Positions 45,801-55,352 of a stretch of 64,000 nt of DNA are shown one piece after another. The DNA is from Theocolax elegans (Eukaryota; Arthropoda; Insecta; Hymenoptera; Cerocephalidae). Location: the NCBI GenBank assembly GCA_026168455.1, contig JANSJX010000047.1, forward strand, positions 62,001 through 126,000, read 5' to 3'. The position numbers and the translations under genes were made by a program. How positions within the stretch are numbered: the first letter of the stretch is position 1; each line of letters opens with the position of its first letter. The notes beneath the pieces are model-generated. The model saw only the letters and a program-made list of their open reading frames with translations, made no database searches and was not told where the DNA came from.

Positions 45801-46084
45801 AGAATTGCAAAGACGAAGAGATATACATTTACTCGGACAGCAGAACTGTGTTACAGAGTCTGAATGGTCACACCACTAAGTCCAGACTAATTTGGGAATG
45901 TCATAAGACACTAAATAGACTGGCAGAGTTGAATAAGCGGCTAACGCTAACATGGATACCAAGTCATGTAGGTATACGTGGTAACGAGATAGCCGATGAC
46001 CTAGCAAAGATAGGTACAAATGGAAAACATGCGGAACCAAGCATGATGGTGAAGATGCCACATAGCCACCTCATAGAATTATAA
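42818..46084 (+). CDS. LINE ORF2: endonuclease, reverse transcriptase, RNase H (ends early)
   Basis: 1,088 codons from the ATG overlapping the ORF1 stop. Endonuclease (1-225): INLHHCKD, QEPWT (Glu), CDANSHH, STDINRRG and LFDHAKIVFE (His). Reverse transcriptase (about 430-740): IPKEGKG, DFRPISLTSF, FLDIEGAFN, CPQGGGVISPSLWN and YADDLAII with the catalytic Asp pair near 680. RNase H (about 940-1070): YTDGSKN, QAETFAI, YSDSRTVL and GNEIADDLAK. The frame stops at SHLIEL because a T is missing relative to the duplicate copy, so the C-terminal finger is lost from this copy. A run of 11 G at 44764-44774 adds a third Gly in the PQGG motif. Confidence 0.92.
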   Translation: MTFKALQISQINLHHCKDSSALLRKSLAEMHTGLSLVQEPWTVRGTIKGLRGKGLVCYRDMQAETPRTCIITKGVNVTPLMDFCTRDLTAVRTESEGIGNIVIASAYFPYYGEVNPPTEVKRLITFCESKNLPLLIGCDANSHHRLWGSTDINRRGEELVEYLATTKLDILNTGTTPTFCNKLRAEVLDITLCTGEITNRIKRWRVSDEPTLFDHAKIVFELVGPGTNPRTWTRKPKKTNWITYKEEINSSLANFPEHIRNWKELEEAADKLNKGIISAFENNCRPTLVGKRDKTYWWNENLECLKKQVRRNYKLAQKKGTADEWNHYASKRDSYRAAIRKAQAESWANFCSDIEKGPQAARLDKILSKNPEAILGALKLPNGKYTMTDEETLYRLIESFYPDFSKEGEGAMEVHESNDYGTGNQHAVIQTGSCSVLGTKIVSEDKVRWAIGSFGPYKSPGLDGIYPALLQRAGECIIRPMTRLIRASLELCHIPESWKGTRVTFIPKEGKGSYTSPKDFRPISLTSFMLKTMERLIDRHIKDKPLKERPLHRDQYAYRAGHSTETALCKIVNLIEEQIENGGFALVVFLDIEGAFNHTSKRVIKEAMRRHGIAQPVTDWVELMLSNRKLVMTKGNTKVTGWVNTGCPQGGGVISPSLWNLVMNTLLCLLTNTGCEVVRYADDLAIIVRGPFLETLFDIMQNALNKVYKWCQGGGLSVNPEKMEVMVFTRKYKWKTSIKHLEYGGKRLEIKEKAKYLGVILDSKLNSKEHLENQCNKVIRVLWQTRRALHLNWGLKPETMMWNYTAILKPKLTYSAVIWWKRAGLKTANQMLERVRGLVLRCITNSLRTTPVQAMGVITNIEPFQLTLKSEAIKGYLRVRNLLDRRADRGLLSTLPRNLRENLYEGTDRCSTEFLFDKRYRVSLPSKDDWSQGRVRVPDGKELWYTDGSKNIRRVGAGVYCRKNGKGRIYSLKEYNTISQAETFAILQCAKAAQENCKDEEIYIYSDSRTVLQSLNGHTTKSRLIWECHKTLNRLAELNKRLTLTWIPSHVGIRGNEIADDLAKIGTNGKHAEPSMMVKMPHSHLIEL

Positions 46085-46147
46085 AGGAATGGCTGGTGAA
46101 GGAACACCAAAGGCTTGGGTAAAAACTGCAGGATGCAGACAAGGGGG

Positions 46148-47822
46148 GGTTATTTCCCCATCCCTCTGGAATCTTGTAATGAACACACTATTATGCCTAC
46201 TAACCAACACGGGATGTGAGGTTGTAAGATATGCAGATGATCTAGCAATAATAGTTAGAGGACCATTTTTAGAAACACTATTTGACATCATGCAAAATGC
46301 CTTGAACAAGGTATATAAGTGGTGCCAAGGAGGTGGACTATCGGTTAACCCGGAAAAAATGGAAGTTATGGTGTTTACACGTAAATATAAGTGGAAAACA
46401 AGCATAAAACACCTCGAATATGGAGGAAAACGGCTAGAAATAAAAGAAAAAGCTAAATATCTAGGTGTCATTCTTGACAGTAAGTTAAACTCTAAAGAGC
46501 ACCTTGAGAATCAGTGTAATAAAGTTATAAGAGTACTATGGCAAACACGTAGAGCTCTGCACTTGAACTGGGGTCTTAAACCAGAAACCATGATGTGGAA
46601 TTACACAGCAATTCTGAAACCAAAACTCACGTATTCGGCAGTGATTTGGTGGAAGCGAGCAGGTTTGAAAACTGCGAACCAAATGCTGGAAAGGGTACGA
46701 GGATTGGTCCTGCGCTGCATCACCAATTCTCTAAGAACCACGCCAGTACAAGCTATGGGGGTCATAACGAATATTGAGCCCTTTCAGCTCACTCTTAAGT
46801 CAGAAGCCATAAAAGGATACTTAAGAGTTAGAAATCTCTTAGATCGACGGGCGGACAGGGGACTCCTAAGTACGCTCCCGCGAAATCTAAGAGAGAACTT
46901 ATACGAGGGAACTGATAGATGCAGCACTGAGTTCCTATTCGATAAGAGATACAGAGTCAGTCTGCCTAGCAAAGATGACTGGAGTCAAGGACGTGTTAGG
47001 GTGCCGGACGGCAAAGAACTCTGGTATACTGATGGGTCCAAGAATATCCGGAGAGTCGGAGCAGGGGTATACTGCAGAAAAAATGGGAAGGGTAGGATAT
47101 ATTCCTTAAAGGAATACAATACCATTTCCCAAGCGGAAACATTTGCAATCCTGCAATGTGCTAAAGCGGCACAGGAGAATTGCAAAGACGAAGAGATATA
47201 CATTTACTCGGACAGCAGAACTGTGTTACAGAGTCTGAATGGTCACACCACTAAGTCCAGACTAATTTGGGAATGTCATAAGACACTAAATAGACTGGCA
47301 GAGTTGAATAAGCGGCTAACGCTAACATGGATACCAAGTCATGTAGGTATACGTGGTAACGAGATAGCCGATGACCTAGCAAAGATAGGTACAAATGGAA
47401 AACATGCGGAACCAGGCATGATGGTGAAGATGCCACATAGCCACCTCATAGAATTATTAAAGGAATGGCTGGTGAAGGAACACCAAAGGGCTTGGGTAAA
47501 AACTGCAGGATGCAGACAAGCTAAAGCCGCACTCGGAAACGCAATAAGCGGACACTGGGAAGAAGGGCTTAGGAAACCCATGGAACGCCATGGAGATTTG
47601 CGATACCATAGGTATAAAATGGGACTGGAAACAGATCCATTATGCCGAATGTGCAAGGAGGCAAACGAAACACCTCTACACATCTTATGTGAATGCCCCA
47701 GAATCATGACAAGAAGATGGCGCCTCACAGGTGAATTTCTAATTGATTCAGGAGATATCCCCAGTTGGGATGTCCAGAGAATACTTGCTGTTTGGCAGGG
47801 TCTCTGGGCGGTGCCCGATTGA
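46148..47822 (+). CDS. Duplicated LINE ORF2 3' part with intact C-terminus
   Basis: The second copy of the RT-RNase H segment, open from 46089 (an accidental ATG at 46089 gives 577 codons). It repeats 44773-46147 with only a few differences: a Ser/Gly change and two single-base indels that keep its frame open. It then extends beyond the first copy into the C-terminal region with the CCHC finger CRMCKEANETPLHILCECP and the natural stop at 47820-47822. It lacks an upstream endonuclease and a true start, so it is the 3' half of the original gene rather than a separate one. Confidence 0.88.
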
Positions 47823-47988
47823 AAAAACCAAGGACCCATAAGAAGGCTCACCCAGGTGTGGCAATATTGCTATACACTTCGGGGGGCTAAAGATGGGAAA
47901 TGGAAAACAGGGCGCAAAGGGAATACCCAAGTGCCTGGCATAACCTAGTCAAATAGGAGGGTGCCAACTGAGTAACTTAATAATAATA
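47823..47988 (+). other. LINE 3' UTR and TAA-repeat tail
   Basis: 166 bp between the ORF2 stop and the second target-duplication copy, ending CTTAATAATAATA. Short TAA-repeat tails are characteristic of I-type elements. No AATAAA is present. Confidence 0.8.
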
Positions 47989-48000
47989 AAACTACCAATA

Positions 48001-48648
48001 GCTAATTTTGATGTTATTGTACAGCAAGATAGAAGACCAAAACGACATGGAGATTTACTTCCAGATAGTACAAGAGCTATATTCTGCGGTCCTTCTGATT
48101 GCGGCAAAACCAATAGTCTTCTTGCTCTCATAACTCATCCAAATGGAGTAAGATTTGAAAATGTATGCGTATATTCAAAATCTCTGAACCATGCAAAGTA
48201 CAAGATGCTAAAGGAATTACTGAACCCCATAGATGGTGTACAATATTTTCCTTTTAGTGAACATGATACATCAGTTGATCCAGAAAATGCACTTCCCAAT
48301 TCCATTATAATTTTTGATGATATTGCATGTGAGAAGCAAGATAATGTGAGATCATTTTTCTGCATGGGTAGACATAAAATGGTAGACTGCTTCTATCTTT
48401 GTCAGACATATACTCGAATTCCAAAACACCTTGTTAGAGATAACGTTAATTTATTAGCTTTATTCCATCAAGATGATTTAAATTTGAAACACATTTACAA
48501 CGATCATGCGAATTCAGACATAAGTTATGCTCAATTTAAAGAGTTATGTTCAAAATGATGGAAAGATGATAAGTATGGATTTTTAGTCATAGAAAAGGAT
48601 CGATCAACGATGGTAGATATCGAAATGGATTTGACTGCTTTGCCATAA
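48001..48648 (+). pseudogene. Polinton packaging ATPase (FtsK/HerA type), main part
   Basis: The frame is open from 48001, continuing the 12 codons at 40933. Walker A is FCGPSDCGKTNSLL (about 48085-48125). Walker B is SIIIFDDIACE, with a nearby QTYTRIPKHLVRDN sensor-like stretch. These enzymes pump DNA into the capsid. A TGA at 48556-48558 replaces what is normally a Cys codon near the end; the frame then continues through KYGFLVIEKD to a natural stop at 48646-48648. The LINE separates this part from its start codon. Confidence 0.85.
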
Positions 48649-48706
48649 ATTTAGCTAGTACTTAAAGTATTTCTTATAGTCAATTATTGAACGTTAAAGT
48701 GCCAAC

Positions 48707-49108
48707 ATGAATGATTTCCAGCGAGAACAAAATGTTCTTAAGCAGCTTGTGAGAGCTCAAGAAGCTATCAAACAAAAGTAAAAACTGCTAAAGTATCGAA
48801 AAGAAAGTGCAGATCAAACATTGAATGAAACATTTAAACCTATAGTTGATTCTCTTCAGGAAATCCTCAGTGAAACTAGAAAAAGGAACAATTCTAAAAG
48901 CTTAAAACGTAAATATGTTGAAGAAGACATTTCTAATCTTCCCAGTAGAACTGAAAATACATCTACTGATGGTGAAAATGAGAGCATTATTACCTTACGA
49001 CCAAATGACAGCGTGTCTGACATAACTGAGAATGATGATACTCATGTTGACGATGAGTATGTTAAGATGCTCTATCGAAATGACGTAGATAATCTCGATA
49101 AAATATAG
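48707..49108 (+). pseudogene. Polinton protein of unknown function, broken
   Basis: Begins MNDFQREQNVLKQLVRAQEA, a helical, charged N-terminus. It has a TAA at 48779-48781, then ETFKPIVDSLQEIL and a Ser/Asn/Asp-rich acidic tail. A TAG at 49106-49108 interrupts a conserved run that goes on as GVRLEDDKF, after which a deletion joins it to the integrase. I know similar proteins from insect Polintons next to the ATPase gene, without a known role. Confidence 0.6.
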
Positions 49109-49136
49109 GGCGTACGTCTCGAAGACGATAAATTTA

Positions 49137-49838
49137 TGATATTTGCTTACAGTGATTGATGTTTTCTCAAAATATGCTTGGGTTGTACCTGTAAAGAAGA
49201 AAACTGGAGATGATGTGAGTGCAGCTATGAAGAGTATATTGACAAAAAATCCCACCCCGAAGAATCTCCAGGCTGACAACGAGAAAGAGTTCTATAATAC
49301 AAAATTTCAGAATCTTATGCAGAAATACAACATCAATCTGTACTCTACTTACAGCAATCTCAAAGCATCGATCTGTGAACGATTTAACCGCACTTTGAAA
49401 AATGCTATGTGAAAAATAAATCATAAGCATAGAACTATTGGTATGAAGCCTAAAGATGTTACAACAACTAACAGACTCCAAGTATTAAAAAGATTTAGTC
49501 AAAAATACAAATCTGAAAAACTAAAGTTTAATGTTAGTGATAAAGTTCGAGTGAGTCATGTGGAGCAAATGTTTGAGCAAGGATAAACACCAAATTGGTC
49601 AACTGAAATCTTCACAATCTCGAAAGTAGCAGCTATAAATCCAACAACGTATCATCTGCATAACTATCGGAACCAACCCATTGCTGGAGGATTCTATGAA
49701 GAAAAACTGCAGAAAGTTCATTATCCTGACGTTTATCTCGTGGAAAAAGTTCTCAAGAAACGTGGCAATCAAGTCTTTGTAAAGTGGCTTGGATTTGACA
49801 ACTCACACAATAGTTTGATTAATAAAACTAGTTTATAA
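49137..49838 (+). pseudogene. Polinton integrase with chromodomain, broken
   Basis: The retroviral-type integrase core is recognisable: TVIDVFSKYAWVVPV (first Asp), LQADNEKEFYN (second Asp) and ASICERFNRTLKNAM (Glu). The N-terminal zinc-binding part is deleted at about 49137. A TGA at 49409-49411 follows the core. An SH3-like linker (VSDKVRV) and a chromodomain (VYLVEKVLKKRGNQVFVKW) come after it, with TAA at 49584-49586. The last conserved Trp of the chromodomain is Leu. Integrase inserts the linear element; the chromodomain may guide it to chromatin (family knowledge). Confidence 0.82.
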
Positions 49839-50885
49839 AACAAAAATATTATTAAACTATTGTATTTAAAAGTGTTAATTAATCAATGTATTGTAAAATT
49901 TTTTTTTAAAATTATTATTTAAATCATGAAACTATAATGTAACAGGTTAATTTAAAAAAAATAAATAAAATACTTCAATTGAGAATGAATTGGCTATTTA
50001 TAGCTATTATAACTAAGTATCAATATGTACACAACTCATATCTTTTTCTCTCTCCTATATATTTACAACAACATGTTTACTTTATATGTTATTTACTTTA
50101 TAGGTTATAAAGACCTGTATTTTATTTACAGCATTTGTGATGTTTGCAAAATACTTCCGATCCTTTAATACCCCGACAACATTGAGTCACTACTGAGGCG
50201 GCACAATCAAGACACGCGGGCCGTCAATGTGCTAGATTCCTGGCCCGGTCTGTGATGGCACATAGACGGACTGCGGCGCAGCACGCGTGTTGTCACATGT
50301 GTATCAAAATGGCCGCACAAAATTTAAATATATGGATCGCATGCCGTTAATGTTCCGACATTGTGACGAATTGAAAATTTATTATAATCAGGAATTAAAA
50401 TAAATTTTTTTTTTATATTTTTTTTTATAAATTTATTATTTTATTACAATACATTGATCATTAAAAGTACAATATAAAAATTACTTAAAAATTAATTACT
50501 TTTAATTAATTACAAATTATCATTAAAATTACAAACATCAGGATTATAAGCAAATAAATTTAATATAAATTTATAATTATAATAAATATATATGTACAGA
50601 TCAGGTTAAAATTTTTATCAATGACCTTACATTTCGCTTTTTATAAAACAAAAAAATTAAAAGATAATAAAATCAAAATCGCAAATAAAAATATAAGTTA
50701 AAAAGATCTATAAAATGATAAAAATTCGAAATATAAGCAAACTTGTATGTCATAAAAATTTCACGTTAGTGAATTAAATAAATATAGATCAAAAATCAAT
50801 AAAATAAACTATAACAATTATTTTAACTTGAATTTTTTATGATTACCTGTAAAGTAAAATAAATTAAATTAAATACAGACTGGTT
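49839..50885. other. AT-rich DNA; GC-richer island at 50150-50340
   Basis: Mostly A/T-runs without frames. 50150-50340 is GC-richer with CpG-rich words (GGCGGCACAATC, GCGGCGCAGCACGCGTG) but shows no open frame or RNA fold I can name. No Polinton terminal repeat was found here. Confidence 0.5.
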
Positions 50886-51800
50886 CTGAGGGGTCGAATA
50901 CGCCTTAAGCCGAATACCTGAAAACTATAAATAAAGAATGAAATAAGTATCTAAGAGTATTAACGAACTGGAAATTAACTTACCTTATAACGTAGACTCC
51001 TCCTCCCTGGTAGAGAGACACACTCCTGTACTGGAACCGAGTACACTAATTGAAATCCTCCCTGTCCATGTCGAAACCTGAAAATTAGAAAACTATGTTA
51101 ATATTAAATTAAATATCGTTAAATCTAGTTGTAAGGAAATGATTAACGTAATAGGAGAAAGGGAGATAATAAATAAAGTAGAGTAAAATAATAGAATAGG
51201 GTTAGTACCATGTATAACATGTGACAAGGAGAGGATAGGGAAATGTAAACATTAACAAGTTAATAGATAAAATAATAACAAACAACTTAACCCGAGTCAT
51301 TCTCATCACCGGCATTAAAGAGGATTATAAAGGAAATATGAATGGGATGGGTTTGGGTTAATTATGTTTTACATGTGATGGAAAGTATACTTACCTGCAC
51401 GCACCTGAGGATGATGGAAGCCGACGACGGAGATGAGAGAACCGATGTAACGGACGATGGCCTCACACCAGGAGAAGACTGCCCAGTCGCCGATCTCGAT
51501 ACCCGCACAAATCCACTTACACCAGCACCGTCGATTCGCACCAGGTCACCGTATACACAACAATACACCTCTCTCTCTCCAATGCGCACAAACGTGAGAG
51601 AGACAGCGAGAAGCACGCGCGGCATGCCGATACTGCGCACATGCATACAGGTGGCAGTAGAGAGGGGGTAAACTCGCCCGCTCGCACGATATGGCTGACC
51701 GAGAGAGTGCGCCGGCGCGGGAAGACGGGAATCGAGATATCGTATACGTACGTGCTAAAGAGAGACAGAGATACGAGTCTTGCATTAGTGGAGGCGCACG
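50886..51800 (-). other. Possible spliced transcript (three exon-like blocks)
   Basis: Minus-strand consensus splice sites line up. A first exon ends GTGCGTGCAG/GTAAGTATAC at about 51391. The second is bounded by CTAATTTTCAG at 51077 and TTATAAG/GTAAGTTA at about 50983. The third begins after TATAGTTTTCAG at about 50921 and may end at CAG/GTAATC at about 50850. In one frame exons 1 and 2 join without a stop (85 plus about 30 codons, ending EEESTL). The protein has no recognisable domain, so a noncoding or 5' UTR transcript is as likely. The first block lies in a CpG-rich region. Confidence 0.35.
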
Positions 51801-51939
51801 CCATTTTACACTAGATACTCGATAAATCCGATTCGGCCGGTATTAATTTAACACTGCGAACTCCGTAATAGGTGGCAGTAGCGTCGATGGCTATATAGTA
51901 TCTTAATGACGTAGTCAATAGATAAATGGTTTAAAATGA

Positions 51940-52226
51940 CGGAAATGAGGGAAACTAGCGCCGCGAATCGGCAATTAAAGGGATGAAACCGGCAAGAAGC
52001 CGAAAATAATCAGTATCTGCCGAACTGTGAAAAGAGAAGCATATATATTGTAAAAATCTAGTATTTGAATAGAATATTGCCGAGTTAGTTATTGAGAAGG
52101 ATTAATTACGATTGCTAATATTACCTATAAATTGGAGGAACAATTATCCGTATTTTGGAAAATTATTGGAGAAGTATTGGAGAGGGATTATTGAGACGAG
52201 ACGAAAGAGTTGAAGCTCGCGTGCGG
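51940..52226 (+). other. Possible first exon of a divergent transcript
   Basis: The plus-strand sequence GCTCGCGTGCG/GTAAGTGG at 52216-52234 is a strong donor at the edge of a GC-richer block. Upstream at about 51892 is CTATATAG, a possible TATA element. With the minus-strand donors at 51391 and 50983 this would make 51800-51950 a bidirectional promoter. No downstream acceptor is identified in the window. Confidence 0.3.
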
Positions 52227-52607
52227 TAAGTGGACTGTGCGCCGGCCATATTTTTTCTATATTATTTTATTAAAATTATTAAATCGGGAGTGCGTGAAGC
52301 GTCGACACCCGGATCTTTTCGCGCGGTTTTCGGTTCATTATTTTGGACTACTCTGATAAATCGATGATGTAAATCTCGTGATTAAATCGTGATAAATAAT
52401 ATAATAATTATTGTGAGTTTCTCTGTGTATCGCAATACACTTAATAATTAGATAGGCTACGTGAATCTCGGGTTAAGTCGTTAGTAATATTAAAGGGGAA
52501 TACGAATTATAACTGATGGAAAGGTTGATGTGACGGAAATAAAGATTATAATTTTTTGTAATTATTTAAATCGGCGAGAATACATATCGATGGCTCCTAA
52601 TCATATA

Positions 52608-52890
52608 ATGCTATTTCAAAAAACGATTTCATACAATGCTAATTCAAAAGAATGTTTCATATCATTCTATTTCAGAAAGTTCTTTCATAGAAGGCTATTT
52701 CAAAAAGTTCTTTCATATAATGCTATTTCAAAAAACTGTTTCATATAATTCCATATCAAAATAAATTTCATATAATGCTATTTGAAAAATACTTTCATAA
52801 GATTCTATTTCAGAATGTGATTTCATATAATTCTATTTGAAAATACAATTTCATATGATGCTATTTAAAACGTAATTTTATAGAATGATG
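52608..52890. repeat. 28-bp minisatellite (~10 copies)
   Basis: Units of the type GCTATTTCAAAAA followed by TTTCATATAAT, 27-30 bp, with many variants. A 72-codon plus frame through it is a by-product. Confidence 0.85.
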
Positions 52891-53018
52891 TTTTAAAAAG
52901 TGTCAAAATAATTCTATCGAACCCGGGACTTTATTCAGTAAGACTAAAATCCCTAAAAGGTAAATAAAAGAAATTACTTAATTTTTAATGTTAATAATAC
53001 GATATAATTAAATTATTT

Positions 53019-53260
53019 TAAATAAATGCAATATTTATTACTTATTAATAAAACTTTTAATTTCAGCATTAACATTATAGTTTACTTGAATAAACAATTT
53101 TTGTATCTATTTAAACAAAATATTTTTACATCAATTTTTTAAAATATTTTATTTAAATAGATACAAAAATTGTTTATTCAAGTAAACTATAATGTTAATA
53201 CTGAAATTAAAAGTTTTATTAATAAGTAATAAATATTGCATTCATTTAAAATAATTTAAT
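53019..53260. repeat. Near-perfect palindrome abutting the satellite
   Basis: Left arm 53019-53120 and right arm 53155-53260 are inverted copies with very few mismatches (CAGCATTAACATTATAG against CTATAATGTTAATACTG), separated by about 35 bp of T-rich sequence. The right arm ends where the first satellite monomer starts. Confidence 0.85.
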
Positions 53261-55097
53261 TGAAATGAGCTGAAACATGGAAAATTAAGCTCATTTTAGC
53301 TACCTTAAGCTGAAAGTTAGCTCCACTGCAATAAGAACAGTGTCTCCAAGCTGCCTGCGGCTTGAAATGAGCTGAAACAAGGAAACTTAAGCTCATTTTA
53401 GCTACCTTAAGCTGAAAGTTAGCTCCACTGCAATAAGAACAGTGTCTCCAAGATGTCTGCGGCTTGAAATGAGCTGAAACAAGGAAACGTAAGCTCATTT
53501 TAGCTACCTTAAGCTGAAAGTTAGCTCCACTGCAATAAGAAAAGTATTTCCAAGCTGTCTGTGGCTTAAAATGAGCTGAAACAAGGAAACTTAAGCTCAT
53601 TTTAGCTACTTTAAGCTGAAAGTTAGCTCCACTGCAATAAGAACAGTGTCTCCAAGCTGCCTGCGGCTTGAAATGAGCTGAAACGAGGAATCTTAAGCTC
53701 ATTTTAGCTACCTTAAGCTGAAAGTTAGCTCCACTGCAATAAGACAGTGTCTCCAAGCTGCCTGCGGCTTGAAATGAGCTGAAACGAGGAATCTTAAGCT
53801 CATTTTAGCTACCATTAAGCTGAAAGTTAGCTCCACTGCAGTAAGAACAGTGCTCCAAGCTATCTGCGGCTTGAAATAAGCTGAAACAATCAAACTTAAG
53901 CTCATTTAGCTACCTTAAGCTGAAAGTTAGCTCCACTGCAATACAGAACAGTGCTCCAAGCTGCCTGCGGCTTGAAATGAGCTGAAACGAGGAATCTTAA
54001 CTTTTTAGCTACCTTACCTGAAAGTTAGCTCCACTGAACAGTGTCTCCAAGCTATCTGCGGCTTGAAATAAGCTGAAACAATCAAACTTAAGCTCATTTT
54101 AGCTACCTTAAGCTGAAAGTTAGCTCCACTGCAATAAGAACAGTGTCTCCAAGCTGCCTGCGGCTTGAAATGAGCTGAAACGAGGAATCTTAAGCTCTTT
54201 TTAGCTACCTTAAGCTGAAAGTTAGCTCCACTGCAATAAGAACAGTGTCTCCAAGCTGTCTGCGGCTTGAAATGAGCTGAAACAAGGAAACTTAAGCTCA
54301 TTTTAGCTACCTTAAGCTGAAAGTTGGCTCCACTGCAGTAAGAACAGTGTCTCCAAGCTATCTGCGGCTTGAAATAAGCTGAAACAATCAAACTTAAGCT
54401 CATTTTAGCTACCTTAAGCTGAAAGTTAGCTCCACTGCAGTAAGAACAGTGTCTCCAAGCTGTCTGCGGCTTGAAATGAGCTGAAACAAGGAAACTTAAG
54501 CTCATTTTAGCTACCTTAAGCTGAAAGTTGGCTCCACTGCAATAAGAACAGTGTCTCCAAGCTGTCTGCGGCTTGAAATGAGCTGAAACAAGGAAACTTA
54601 AGCTCATTTTAGCTACCTTAAGCTGAAAGTTAGCTCCACTGCAGTAAGAACAGTGTCTCCAAGCTATCTGCGGCTTAAAATAAGCTGAAACAATCAAACT
54701 TAAGCTCATTTTAGCTACCTTAAGCTGAAAGTTAGCTCCACTGCAGTAAGAACAGTGTCTCCAAGCTATCTGCGGCTTGAAATAAGCTGAAACAATCAAA
54801 CTTAAGCTCATTTTAGCTACCTTAAGCTGAAAGTTAGCTCCACTGCAGTAAGAACAGTGTCTCCAAGCTATCTGCGGCTTGAAATAAGCTGAAACAATCA
54901 AACTTAAGCTCATTTTAGCTACCTTAAGCTGAAAGTTAGCTCCACTGCAGTAAGAACAGTGTCTCCAAGCTGCCTGCGGCTTGAAATGAGCTGAAACGAG
55001 GAATCTTAAGCTCTTTTTAGCTACCTTAAGCTGAAAGTTAGCTCCACTGCAATAAGAACAGTGTCTCCAAGATGTCTGCGGCTTGAAATGAGCTGGA

Positions 55098-55352
55098 ACA
55101 AGCTGAAGAAGTCTAAAAATATTTTCCCATTTGTCTAGCAGTGGAAGTTAGGGTCCTAAGCACGTAAGATTTTTTTGGCAGCAATCAGGTTATTAAAATA
55201 CCATAGATTGGAGACAACTATAAGATACCCGTCTATGTGTTGATATTTCGGATGACGGCAAGAAGCAAAAGTCTGGACTTTGAATGACTTGCTGTCATCA
55301 TAACAATTGCAACTGACATTATTGATTTTCGGAAACGTTACCACACTAGCAG
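55098..55352. repeat. Satellite spacer, copy 1
   Basis: About 250 bp unrelated to the monomer, from AGCTGAAGAAGTCTAAAAAT to TTACCACACTAGCAGG, between two monomer blocks. It contains a 62-codon minus frame (55344-55156) that is repeated in every copy. Confidence 0.9.

Larger units (their letters stand above)
40969..47988 (+). mobile_element. I-type LINE with internal 1,375-bp tandem duplication
   Basis: A full-length-looking non-LTR retrotransposon with a GC-richer composition than its surroundings. It has a 750-bp 5' UTR, ORF1, ORF2 (endonuclease, RT, RNase H, CCHC finger), a 166-bp 3' UTR and a TAATAATAA tail. It is flanked by the 12-bp target duplication AAACTACCAATA. RNase H plus a TAA-repeat tail place it in the I/LOA group of elements. 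The only large defect is the tandem duplication of 44773-46147 onto 46148-47522. Confidence 0.9.
38286..49838. mobile_element. Decayed Polinton (Maverick/adintovirus-like)
   Basis: Two divergent gene groups around 40837-40932. Leftward: a gene with a phospholipase A2-like domain, an adenain-like protease, a capsid-type (penton-like) protein and a small protein. Rightward: packaging ATPase, a small protein and an integrase with chromodomain. These are hallmark parts of Polintons, virus-like self-synthesising DNA transposons. Missing are the protein-primed DNA polymerase, the major capsid gene and the terminal inverted repeats, so the copy is partial. It is interrupted by a SINE (39779-40246) and a LINE (40969-47988). 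Every larger gene has a stop or frameshift. Confidence 0.85.

Noticed and set aside
44659..47930. Minus-strand frames of 60-170 codons within the LINE
   Set aside because: They are antisense shadows of ORF2, duplicated exactly with it, and have no independent features.
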